From: Chloroflexota bacterium
GTDB taxonomy: Bacteria; Chloroflexota; Anaerolineae; UBA1429
Direction of reading: 5' to 3'
Assembly (NCBI GenBank): GCA_012719135.1
Contig: JAAYAW010000023.1
Coordinates: forward strand, 1-58,707
DNA: 58,707 nt
The notes beneath the pieces are model-generated. The model did no database searches. It was not told the DNA's origin and saw nothing but the letters and a program-made list of their open reading frames with translations. Positions 8,239 to 15,831 of the stretch are shown here, in pieces; within the stretch, counting starts at the first letter, position 1, and the number at the start of each line of letters is the position of its first letter. The position numbers were made by a program, and so were the translations under genes.

Positions 8239-9174
8239 TTAGGTAGTGCTCATCTGCGGTCGGCGCCGAAAGATATGCGCCCACTCGTTCCTCTCCCAGA
8301 CGACCAGTAGCGGCACCGCGAAAAAGAGCGACGAGTAGGTGCCCGTCACCATGCCAATCAACATGATCGCCATGAACTGCCGGATCGTCGCCCCGCCAAA
8401 GAGGATGATCGCCAGCATCACGAACTGCGAGTTGAGCTGTGTGGCAAGAGAGCGATGAAGCGTCTCAAGCAGGCTGCGGTTGATGATCGTCTCGTACGGT
8501 TCGTTTCGGTAGCGCGCGCTGTTCTCGCGAACACGGTCGAACACGACGATGACATCCTGCACCGAGAATCCTACCACGGTCACGACGGCGGTGAGGAAGA
8601 GGGCGTCTACCTCCCAGTTGAACACCAGGCCAAGCATGCTGCACACGCCCATCATGATGATGACATCGTGGAACATCTTTGCAATAGCGCAGGCTCCGTA
8701 GCGAATCGGATTGGGCACCTTGCGGAACGCGATCGCCACGAACGCGAGGATCGCTACGCCAGCCGCGAGGATCGCGTACACCGCAGCCCGCGTGGTTTCC
8801 TGGCCGACCGTCGGGCCCACGGTATCCGAGCTGCGCACGGTAAGCGGCCCATACGCCGCCGCGAGCACCGCCTTGAGCGCTTCGATCTCCGCCACAGTCA
8901 GCTCTCTGGTACGAATGCTCACCGTGGCATCATCGCCCACAGTCTTGACGGTAGCATCCTCGTAACCCTCGTCCGTCAATAGGGCCCGGATATCCTCCGG
9001 ATCCACGGACCTGTCGAGCGTAGCCTCCAGCAACGTGCCACCGGTAAAGTCGATACTCAGGCGCAGGGGAGATCCCAGCGTGAGAGTGGAGACCACCATA
9101 GCCACAACACTGAGTACGATAAGTGTTGTAGAGATCAGGAAGTAGTAGGGGCGCTTCTGGATCAGTGTGAACAC
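8239..9174 (-). CDS. secF: Protein translocase subunit SecF
   Basis: Membrane partner of SecD that uses the proton motive force to help complete protein export through SecYEG. 311 residues: a first transmembrane segment, an extracytoplasmic region with the LSIDFTGGTLLEA motif, then five more helices of the RND-type fold including GFSVQDVIVVFDRVREN, the conserved SecF signature (usually GYSxNDTVVxFDRxRE). It starts 16 bases after the secD stop, so the two are cotranscribed. Confidence 0.96.
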   Translation of the reverse strand: MFTLIQKRPYYFLISTTLIVLSVVAMVVSTLTLGSPLRLSIDFTGGTLLEATLDRSVDPEDIRALLTDEGYEDATVKTVGDDATVSIRTRELTVAEIEALKAVLAAAYGPLTVRSSDTVGPTVGQETTRAAVYAILAAGVAILAFVAIAFRKVPNPIRYGACAIAKMFHDVIIMMGVCSMLGLVFNWEVDALFLTAVVTVVGFSVQDVIVVFDRVRENSARYRNEPYETIINRSLLETLHRSLATQLNSQFVMLAIILFGGATIRQFMAIMLIGMVTGTYSSLFFAVPLLVVWERNEWAHIFRRRPQMSTT

Positions 9175-9190
9175 GTGCTACCTTCTTCCC

Positions 9191-10549
9191 CTAGATGCCC
9201 AGCAGCCATCGTTTTTCGCGTAGCCGCTCGCCGGTTGTACGAAACGTAAAGCGCACAAAGGTTCGCGTCACGGTGATCGCGGTAAACATGCTCACCGCCA
9301 CTCCCAGCGCCAGCGTGACGGCGAATCCCTTCACCATGTTGGCCCCAAAGCTATTCCCAAAGGCCCACAGGATGGCGCAGGTGATCCACACGGACACGTT
9401 GGAATCCAGAATAGAGGTCCAAGCCCGGCGGAAGCCAGCATCTACGGCGCGCCCGAGTTCTCTGCCGTGCCGTAGCTCCTCCCGCATACGCTCAAAGATG
9501 AGTATGTTTGCGTCCACGGCCATACCAACGGAGAGCAGAAAGCCAGCGATGCCCGGCAGGGTCAACGTCACCGGGATCAGCTTGTACAGCGCCAGCGTGA
9601 TCAGCGCGTAGATGATCAACGCGAGGCTCGCCAGCGCACCGGGGAGCCGGTAGTAAATGAGCATGAACAGCAGCACCGCGACCAGCCCGATGATCCCGGC
9701 GCGAATGCTCTTGTCCACCGAATCCTGGCCCCTTGTGGGTCCCACCGAACGCGTCTCCAGCACTGTCAGCGGCACAGGAAGCGCGCCATAGCGCAGCTGC
9801 AGCACCATGGACTTGGCCTCTTCGAGAGTGAACTGCCCCTCAATGATCCCTTCACCGTCTGGAATGGAGGAGTTGATCACCGGACAGGAGATCACCTCTC
9901 CATCCAGCACGATCGCCAGATACTTGCCGATGTTTGCGGCGGTGTGTTCGGCGAACACATCCACGCCCTCGCCGTCCAGCGCAAAGGCGATGTAGGGTCG
10001 GCCCGTTGTCTGATCGAAAGTGACCTGGGCCGTCTTGAGGCTGCTACCCGTCAACACGGTGTGATACACGGTCGTGGTCGGCGATATCGCTTCACTGGCG
10101 GCAACCGAGCCATAGTCCGTCTCTACCGGCGTGCCGGCGGGCAGGAACTGGCTGCCGGTATCCACAAACTCGAGAAGGCCGGTCTCCTTGAGCGTATCAA
10201 TCGCGGTTTGCGGGTCCTGGATGCCGGGCATCTCTACGAGAACGCGGTCCGAACCCACGGCCTGCACCACAGGCTCGGTCACACCCAGGGCATCCACCCG
10301 GTTCTCCAGAATGCCACGCGTCGCCTCCATCGCGTCCGCGTCCAGTGTCTGGCCCTCCGGGACGTCCGCCTTCATCAGCACCTGCATGCCACCCTGAAGG
10401 TCGAGCCCCAGCCAAAGCCGGATCTCCCGAGTGATCGAGCGATCGCCAAGCTTGATGTTCACCCCGGGGTTCCCGGGCCAGGCCACCCAGGCGGCGAACG
10501 CCGTAATGACAATGATCAGAATTAGGAGACGACCATCATGCTGCCTCAT
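9191..10549 (-). CDS. secD: Protein translocase subunit SecD
   Basis: 452-residue Sec accessory subunit. It has an N-terminal membrane anchor, LGLDLQGGMQVLM (family motif LGLDLxGG), a large extracytoplasmic P1 region, and a C-terminal six-helix block containing GMAVDANILIFERMREE, the conserved D5-type motif. The start codon is preceded by GAGGAGTGCTCC. It is first in the secDF unit, behind a consensus promoter and a terminator-like hairpin in its leader (see those entries). Confidence 0.97.
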   Translation of the reverse strand: MRQHDGRLLILIIVITAFAAWVAWPGNPGVNIKLGDRSITREIRLWLGLDLQGGMQVLMKADVPEGQTLDADAMEATRGILENRVDALGVTEPVVQAVGSDRVLVEMPGIQDPQTAIDTLKETGLLEFVDTGSQFLPAGTPVETDYGSVAASEAISPTTTVYHTVLTGSSLKTAQVTFDQTTGRPYIAFALDGEGVDVFAEHTAANIGKYLAIVLDGEVISCPVINSSIPDGEGIIEGQFTLEEAKSMVLQLRYGALPVPLTVLETRSVGPTRGQDSVDKSIRAGIIGLVAVLLFMLIYYRLPGALASLALIIYALITLALYKLIPVTLTLPGIAGFLLSVGMAVDANILIFERMREELRHGRELGRAVDAGFRRAWTSILDSNVSVWITCAILWAFGNSFGANMVKGFAVTLALGVAVSMFTAITVTRTFVRFTFRTTGERLREKRWLLGI

Positions 10550-10581
10550 GGAGCACTCCTCGTCGGTGTACCGGTCCGGGC

Positions 10582-10608
10582 AAAGAAAAACACCCCTGTG
10601 GGTGCTTG
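10582..10608 (-). promoter_or_regulatory. Terminator-like hairpin in the secD leader (possible attenuator)
   Basis: Read on the minus strand, AAGCACCC and GGGTGTTT form a stem of up to 8 bp (one G-T wobble; the CACCC/GGGTG core is perfect) over loop ACAG, followed by a T-rich run (TTTTTCTTTG). It lies between the secD promoter and the secD ribosome site, as an intrinsic attenuator would. The stem is short, so efficiency is unknown. Confidence 0.45.
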
Positions 10609-10618
10609 CAGAAAGCCA

Positions 10619-10660
10619 TCAACGGGCAAATGGCCAGCACAGGGCGCCGCTCTCTGCCAT
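10619..10660 (-). other. Possible 13-codon leader ORF upstream of secD
   Basis: ATG 10660 to TGA 10619 encodes MAESGALCWPFAR. It sits between the predicted transcription start (about 10662) and the terminator-like hairpin, the position of a leader peptide. There is no room for a ribosome site if transcription starts where predicted, so translation would have to be leaderless; it may be chance. Confidence 0.15.
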
Positions 10661-10668
10661 CGAACTGG

Positions 10669-10696
10669 ATTATAGAGTCGCGCCGTACGGTGTCAA
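10669..10696 (-). promoter_or_regulatory. Consensus sigma70 promoter of secDF
   Basis: On the minus strand TTGACA (10696-10691) and TATAAT (10674-10669) are both perfect consensus hexamers with a 16-base spacer. The -35 overlaps the stop codon of the preceding P-loop gene. Predicted transcription start is near 10662, giving a leader of about 110 bases before secD. Confidence 0.8.
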
Positions 10697-11112
10697 ACAG
10701 GCGGGCCCTCCTCGGGCCCAGATCCCGGCAGCCCCTTCACTCCCGGATCCAGCTCCGCCAGTGCGGCAAGCACCCGTTCGGCGACCTGCTCGCGGCTCAG
10801 AGCGCCCGTATCCAGGTAGAGATGGCATCCGGCTCGGGCACGCTCGAGCCGCCTTCGCTGTTCGGCCGCGTAGGCCGGATCTGCCGGCACGCCCCTCCGC
10901 TTCTCGAGAACGCCGTCCGGCGCATCGAGATAGATGAGCACCTGCGGTCGCGAGATCCAGCGCCACATATCTGGAACCAGCGAGTGCTCCTGACCACACT
11001 GGCGCGCGTCAATGCTCTGGGCGCGGAGGCGGCGCACGAGTTCGCTCTTGCCTGCTCCGCAGGGCCCTACGACGGCGATTCGTCCCGGAACTGGCTCGGG
11101 ATACTCGCTCAC
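10693..11112 (-). CDS. Small P-loop NTPase/kinase-like protein
   Basis: 139 residues with an N-terminal Walker A motif GPCGAGKS, a Walker B-like hydrophobic strand ending in Asp (QVLIYLDA) and an Arg-rich stretch (RRRLERARAG) resembling the lid of small nucleoside or shikimate-type kinases. A Cys/His stretch (ARQCGQEHS) lies between them. I cannot name a substrate. GTG 11112 is chosen because AGGAGG lies six bases upstream; ATG 11127 is the alternative. It follows the PP2C-like gene by about 20 bases, so a functional link with it is plausible. The secD promoter begins inside its stop codon. Confidence 0.7.
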   Translation of the reverse strand: MSEYPEPVPGRIAVVGPCGAGKSELVRRLRAQSIDARQCGQEHSLVPDMWRWISRPQVLIYLDAPDGVLEKRRGVPADPAYAAEQRRRLERARAGCHLYLDTGALSREQVAERVLAALAELDPGVKGLPGSGPEEGPPV

Positions 11113-11133
11113 GCCGGACCTCCTCATCAAGCC

Positions 11134-11895
11134 CTACGGTCGGATAGGTGGTTCCACCGGCATCCGTGCAGACAGCCGCCGGATTCTACCCGCCGTTGTA
11201 TCTGGAACAAGAGCCATGACGAGCACACTGATGTCATCACGCGGCCTCTGCGCTTCGGCGCGCAAGCCGGCCTCCAACAACGCCTCCGCAAGCTCCTGTG
11301 CCTCAGGCCGTGTCTCCAGAAGGCGCCCCAGCGCGACATCCAGAGCCTCCTCTGCGCCGGGCCCGCTGAGTGCCAGCGACAGACCATCGGTGCACTGCAC
11401 AACGTAGGTCCAGGGAGCCATGGGGAGCTCGACGATCGAGGGTTTGGTGTTGTCGTGGATGCCGATAGGCTGCGAATCGTCTTCGAGCGCACGAAGGGTG
11501 CCCTCCGTATACACGTACGAAGGACAACGAGCGTTGCGCGAGATGACCAGAGTCCGCGTGGCCAGATCCGCCGAGACCATCTGCAACTCCGCAGACACCT
11601 GTCCCCCCCTGTGTGTCCGGAGGTAGTCGTGAACCGCGCGGCCAACGGCCCCGTCGCGGACACCCTCACCAAGAAGAGACACCGCCTTCCGAGCGGCGAT
11701 ATTGCTGATCACTCGCGCGGGGCGCCCACTCCGCTGGCCATCCACCAGCACAGCGGAGAGTCCCCCTCTCGGCCGCTCGATGATCTCCAGCGTGTCGCCG
11801 CTGGGGCCTGCCGCGTACTTGGCGACCTTTGCCGCTCCTACCTGCACCTCCAGGCCCTGCAGCGCGACCGCGCCTGTGCGCTTGTCGGCACACAC
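11134..11895 (-). CDS. PP2C/SpoIIE-like protein serine phosphatase
   Basis: 253 residues, about the size of a lone PPM-family catalytic domain. GLSAVLVDGQRSG matches the metal-binding 'DGxGxG' strand, VQCTDGLS the central acidic motif and PRDDISVLVMAL the C-terminal 'DDxTxLV' motif. The family hydrolyses phosphoserine/threonine, often on anti-sigma antagonist proteins. There is no sensor or membrane domain. The GTG start has GGAGGT eight bases upstream, inside the end of the preceding CBS-domain gene, whose stop is only 1 base away, so translation is probably coupled. The substrate is unknown; no STAS or anti-sigma gene is in the window. Confidence 0.8.
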   Translation of the reverse strand: MCADKRTGAVALQGLEVQVGAAKVAKYAAGPSGDTLEIIERPRGGLSAVLVDGQRSGRPARVISNIAARKAVSLLGEGVRDGAVGRAVHDYLRTHRGGQVSAELQMVSADLATRTLVISRNARCPSYVYTEGTLRALEDDSQPIGIHDNTKPSIVELPMAPWTYVVQCTDGLSLALSGPGAEEALDVALGRLLETRPEAQELAEALLEAGLRAEAQRPRDDISVLVMALVPDTTAGRIRRLSARMPVEPPIRP

Positions 11896-11896
11896 G

Positions 11897-13243
11897 CTAA
11901 TCCACCTCCGAGGCCAGTCCAGGCGCCACAGCAGGCTTGTCGCCCAGCGCCCCGATCCTGGAGATCAGAAGCTTGTCCACCCGGGGCCCATCCATGTCCA
12001 CAATCTCAAAGCGCAGGCCCTCCCACTCAAAGCTATCGGCGGAGGCGGGCACCCGGCCGAGTTGCATCACCGTGAATCCGGCCAGGGTCTGGAAAAGCCC
12101 CTGGTCTTCGCCAGGCAAGGATTCCTCCAGATCCCAGAAATAGCGGAACTCGTCGGTAGTCAGCATGCCGTCCACGAGCCAGCTGCCATCGTCTCGCTCA
12201 ATGATCTGCGGCTCCTCCGGCTGGTCCTGGGCGGGGATATCGCCCACGATGGCCTCCAGAATGTCGGTGAGCGTCAACACTCCCTCGACGCTGCCGTATT
12301 CATCGATGACCATGGCCAGCTGAGTGCCCGAGAGCTTGAACTGCTCCAACACCGTCAGGGCCGGCATGATGTCAGGCACGTAGAGGGGCTGGTGCACCAC
12401 GGCTTCGAGATCGAACGTTTCGCCCTTCCAGGCCTGGATGAGCAAGTCCTTTGCTTTGACCTCCCCAAGCAGCTGCTCAAGGCTCTCGCGCCCCACCGGA
12501 AACCGCGAAAAGGGCTTCTCCATGATCGCCTGCCTGAGCTCTTCCGGCGAATCGTCCAGGTCGAGCCAGACGACCTCGGGCCGAGGCGTCATCAGCGCGC
12601 TCGCCGCCCGGTCGTTCAAGCGGAACACGCTTTCGACCATGTCCTGTTCGACTTCCTCAATGACGCCAGCATCGGTGCCCTGCTGGAGCAGAGCCCGGAT
12701 CTCGTCCTCGGTCACCGGCGGGCGATCCTCTTCCCGGACACGCAGTATGCGCAGCATCAGGCTTGTGGAGGCCCCGAGCATCCACACGATCGGCTTGGTC
12801 ACGGCGGCCATCGCCTCCATGGGCCACGAAAGCACTGCGGCGACGCGCTCCGGATCCGTGAGGGCTATCCGCTTCGGCACCAGCTCCCCGAGTACCAGAG
12901 TCAGGTACGTGATCGTGAGCACGACCGCTACGATGGCGATGCTCTGCGCATAGGGAGCCAGTGGAGCCCAGTGCCCCAGCCACTCCGCCACGGGGGCTGA
13001 AAGCGCAACGCCTCCCACCGCGCCGGCAAACACGCCGACCAGCGAAACCCCCACCTGGACGGTCGATAGGAAGCGGTCCAGGTCCCCGGCGAGGCGCAAG
13101 GCGCGCCGGGCACCACGGTTCCCTTCCCTGGCTCGCTGCTGTAGCCGCTCGTTCCGGGAGGAGACGATCGCGAACTCGGCCATGGCAAATACCCCATTGG
13201 CCAGCACGAGCACGAGCACCAGCAACACCTGTCGCAGTACCAT
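11897..13243 (-). CDS. CorC/HlyC-family membrane protein with CBS domains
   Basis: 448 residues: an N-terminal DUF21/CNNM membrane domain with about four helices (FAMAEFAIVSSRNERLQQ is the typical start), a tandem CBS pair in the middle (ALMTPRPEVVWLDLDDSPEELRQ; then LSGTQLAMVIDEYGSVEGV) and a C-terminal CorC_HlyC domain. Relatives take part in Mg2+/Co2+ efflux or homeostasis; haemolysin is a historical name. It follows cca by 26 bases and precedes the PP2C-like gene by 1 base, suggesting one transcript. Confidence 0.92.
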   Translation of the reverse strand: MVLRQVLLVLVLVLANGVFAMAEFAIVSSRNERLQQRAREGNRGARRALRLAGDLDRFLSTVQVGVSLVGVFAGAVGGVALSAPVAEWLGHWAPLAPYAQSIAIVAVVLTITYLTLVLGELVPKRIALTDPERVAAVLSWPMEAMAAVTKPIVWMLGASTSLMLRILRVREEDRPPVTEDEIRALLQQGTDAGVIEEVEQDMVESVFRLNDRAASALMTPRPEVVWLDLDDSPEELRQAIMEKPFSRFPVGRESLEQLLGEVKAKDLLIQAWKGETFDLEAVVHQPLYVPDIMPALTVLEQFKLSGTQLAMVIDEYGSVEGVLTLTDILEAIVGDIPAQDQPEEPQIIERDDGSWLVDGMLTTDEFRYFWDLEESLPGEDQGLFQTLAGFTVMQLGRVPASADSFEWEGLRFEIVDMDGPRVDKLLISRIGALGDKPAVAPGLASEVD

Positions 13244-13269
13244 GAACCCTCGCCCTGCTTTCCTCTAGT

Positions 13270-14598
13270 CTACTTGGCAGCGAGTGCGGCACGGGCCCAG
13301 GCCCACGCCTCCTCGCGATCGGCCACCACACCGGACACTTGCGCTTCCACCAGCGCACGAAGAGTCGCCCCTACTGCGGGCCCCGGGGGCAGCCCCAAAC
13401 CCTCAATCAAGTCATGCCCGCTGAGCAACGGCGTAGGGCTCGCGATCGCCTGGCCCTCGCGGCCCCACCAGGCCAGCAGAGAATCCGCCATCTGGCGCCG
13501 TTCTGCCGAACTCCAGGGACAGTACCACACCAGCGCTGCGGCGGCAGCTCCGGCGACGTCGCGATCGCGATAGTACCGGTGCGCATCGAGTCTATCCACA
13601 GGCCTGCGCTGCGCCCACACGGCGCACGATAGGGCCAGAAAGACCCGCTCCAGGTGCACGTACTCCCATCGCGAAAGCCTCAGCCCTCGTAGAGCTGCGT
13701 CGCGGCGGTCGGGCGTCCCAGGGGCGACGAGCGCGGCCAGAATGTCGATCTCCTTCCCAGGGTGCCTCTCCCCCTCGGCCCATGCCCAAAGGCTCGCCGC
13801 TGCAGTGGCCGCGCCGGCTGTGGTGGCATCAGCCTGTTGCACAACCCCCGCCCACTGAAGACCTTCGGCCAACTCAGCCTCTGGAAGCGGGGTCAGCACC
13901 CGTGACAGGAGGCCCAGTTCCAGCGCCATTCGGAGACCACTGGGCGAGTTCATCCGGAGCATGTGCATCAGCTCATCGCGTACGCGTTCCGCGGACACCT
14001 GCTTGATGAGTTCGCACCGGTCGCGCACCAGTCCCAGTGTGCTGGCGTGCAGAGTGTATTCCAGGGAGGCGCTCTGGCGCACAGCGCGCAACAAACGGAG
14101 CGGATCATCGTCAAACGCCCGTGGATAGGCGTGTCTGATAAGCTTCCCCTGGAGATCCTCCCACCCGCCGGTGGGATCCAGGAGCTCGGAATTCTGATCG
14201 TGGAGCGAGACCGCCATGGCGTTCACAGTAAAATCCCGTGCCGCCAGGTCCTCCTCAATGGTGCGGCTGCGCAAGGCCGCCAGGTCGACATGGCAGCCGT
14301 GCCAGGCATCCCTCAGGACGACGCGGCATACGCCGTGATCATCATCCAGCACGTAGAACGCTCCCCCAAGTGAGTCGGCCAGTCTACGCCCGACGCGCTT
14401 GGCATCACCGTCAACCGCCAGATCGAGGTCATTGCCGACCACGCCGCGCAGGGCGTCACGAACCGTCCCGCCGACCAGATAGATGCCTTCAGAGACCGAG
14501 GGGAGGTACTCCATCGCCCGAGACCATGCGTCGTGTTGCGAGACACGGGCTCGAATCATGCGCGGAGCTTCGGCCAGGCCGTTGATTCGACTCAACAT
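13270..14598 (-). CDS. cca: CCA tRNA nucleotidyltransferase / poly(A) polymerase family
   Basis: Class II nucleotidyltransferase, about 442 residues, that adds CCA to tRNA 3' ends. Motifs include LVGGTVRDAL (42-51), the metal-binding DLDLAV (Asp57 and Asp59) and ARDFTVNAMA. No clear HD phosphohydrolase domain is seen. Start ATG 14598 has GAGG seven bases upstream; the frame is open to 14670 but the extra part is Arg-rich and unlike the family. The need for it fits the CCA-less tRNA gene at position 1. A poly(A) polymerase role cannot be excluded from sequence. First gene of the cca-corC-phosphatase-P-loop run. Confidence 0.9.
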   Translation of the reverse strand: MLSRINGLAEAPRMIRARVSQHDAWSRAMEYLPSVSEGIYLVGGTVRDALRGVVGNDLDLAVDGDAKRVGRRLADSLGGAFYVLDDDHGVCRVVLRDAWHGCHVDLAALRSRTIEEDLAARDFTVNAMAVSLHDQNSELLDPTGGWEDLQGKLIRHAYPRAFDDDPLRLLRAVRQSASLEYTLHASTLGLVRDRCELIKQVSAERVRDELMHMLRMNSPSGLRMALELGLLSRVLTPLPEAELAEGLQWAGVVQQADATTAGAATAAASLWAWAEGERHPGKEIDILAALVAPGTPDRRDAALRGLRLSRWEYVHLERVFLALSCAVWAQRRPVDRLDAHRYYRDRDVAGAAAAALVWYCPWSSAERRQMADSLLAWWGREGQAIASPTPLLSGHDLIEGLGLPPGPAVGATLRALVEAQVSGVVADREEAWAWARAALAAK

Positions 14599-15111
14599 GC
14601 TGGCGCCTCGCGGAGATCTCGCGCCGCTCTGCCGGCTTGGCCTTCGACGCCGGCGTACGGCAAGCACCAACGCCCGGAGACGAACAACGGCCTCAGGATC
14701 GAGTTGCGCGGGGTAGTTAAGTAGAACGGACTAGGGGGGGCGCCGTCCACGGCGCCATGGACCTCTTGCGACCCCTGGCTGCCGGATGAGCAGGCACAAT
14801 CCACCAACGGGGCCGGGTTACAGGTGTTGGTGCCACTCACAGGGGGACCAAGGCGCAGGCGGAGGCGCGGAACCGCGGCGGATCTTCTGCTGCCGTAACC
14901 CTGCCAGTGCCGCCGAGCGTGAAAGCGCGGCGAAGATGTGCGCCACAAGGCCGGCGTCGGCCCGGGCCCTCCGGCGCGTCCGGCTGAGCGAGACTTCGAT
15001 GCTGAGTTGCGATCAGTTCTGTTACCGACTGCGCTCGATCTGAACCGAACCGTCGTAACCATCGTGGGAGCCGTGTCGGCCTTGCACCAATGGCCCACTA
15101 CGGCGCGTTGG
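14599..15111. other. 513-base intergenic region without a recognisable gene
   Basis: Between the HAD phosphatase stop and the cca start I see no credible protein. A 193-codon frame on the minus strand runs through it but lacks any family feature and overlaps both neighbours. Two short inverted repeats are present: GGCGCCGT/ACGGCGCC (14739-14756, two-base loop) and CACCAAC/GTTGGTG (14802-14831). No tRNA, tmRNA, SRP or RNase P landmark is visible. It must hold the cca promoter. Confidence 0.6.
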
Positions 15112-15831
15112 TTACCCTCTTCGTCTGTCATCCTGACTCCCATTGCCCGGCTGGTTCGCCACCAGGGCACCATCCAGGTACCTCGCCAGATCCGTAATCC
15201 GATCGAGGATCAGATCCGGATGCGCCTCCAGCAGCCGCTCACGGCCAATAGCGGGGCTACAGACCGCAGCCGTAACGGCTCCGATCGCCTTCCCGGCCGC
15301 CACATCCATCGGGTGATCTCCACACACTAGCACTCTACCGTACACAGCATCGAGGCTCTCGAGCGCAGCGATCAGATGGCCGGGATCGGGCTTGACTCGT
15401 GCCACATCGTCTCGCGTCAGCACCACCTGGAGAGGTAGCGGCCAGCGCCCCAGTACGATCTCCACCGCGCTGCGGCAGTTCCGCGTCACGACGCCGATCT
15501 TGTATCCCGCATCAAGCAGCTCGCGCAGCATATCGGATACACCGGGATACGGCCGCGTTCGCGTAGCGGCTTCCAGTTCGATATCCATGATAACCCTGTC
15601 AGCGGTTATTGCCAAGTCCTCTGCCGCGCCCGCATCGCGCCCGCGAAGATCATCGGTGGCACGGTCCAGAATCTCCAGCGCCGGGAGGTGCCTCCAGGCC
15701 GCTATCTGCACGCCGGCCTGCTCACATGCCGCGAGCACGGCCCCGTTGAGCCGAGCAAAATCGATGCTGGGTTCGATCAACGTCCCGTCCAGGTCAAACA
15801 GCAGCGTATCCACGAGGTATCTCAACGTCAC
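15112..15831 (-). CDS. HAD-superfamily phosphatase (phosphoglycolate phosphatase-like)
   Basis: 239 residues with all four HAD motifs: FDLDGTL (nucleophile and general acid Asp), VVTRN (motif II Thr), RVKPDP (Lys) and VCGDHPMD (acidic motif IV). A helical cap lies between motifs I and II, as in the phosphoglycolate phosphatase group. The substrate is unknown. The GTG start follows the stop of the Agl23-like gene directly (TGA then GTG) with GGGAG five bases upstream, so the two are translationally coupled. It is the last gene of the membrane-glycosyltransferase run; it may dephosphorylate a sugar intermediate of that pathway, which is inference. Confidence 0.85.
   Translation of the reverse strand: MTLRYLVDTLLFDLDGTLIEPSIDFARLNGAVLAACEQAGVQIAAWRHLPALEILDRATDDLRGRDAGAAEDLAITADRVIMDIELEAATRTRPYPGVSDMLRELLDAGYKIGVVTRNCRSAVEIVLGRWPLPLQVVLTRDDVARVKPDPGHLIAALESLDAVYGRVLVCGDHPMDVAAGKAIGAVTAAVCSPAIGRERLLEAHPDLILDRITDLARYLDGALVANQPGNGSQDDRRRG

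Noticed and set aside
11702-13000. 432-codon plus-strand frame over the CBS-protein gene
   Set aside because: Shadow of the CorC/HlyC gene; His/Gln-rich with no recognisable domain.
14739-14756. GGCGCCGT/ACGGCGCC as a terminator of the HAD gene
   Set aside because: It lies about 350 bases beyond the HAD stop and has a two-base loop, which is too tight for a normal hairpin.
14592-15173. 193-codon minus-strand frame in the intergenic region
   Set aside because: It overlaps the end of the HAD phosphatase and the start of cca, has no family motif, no clear ribosome site and a low-complexity, Arg/Ser-rich composition typical of chance frames in GC-rich DNA.
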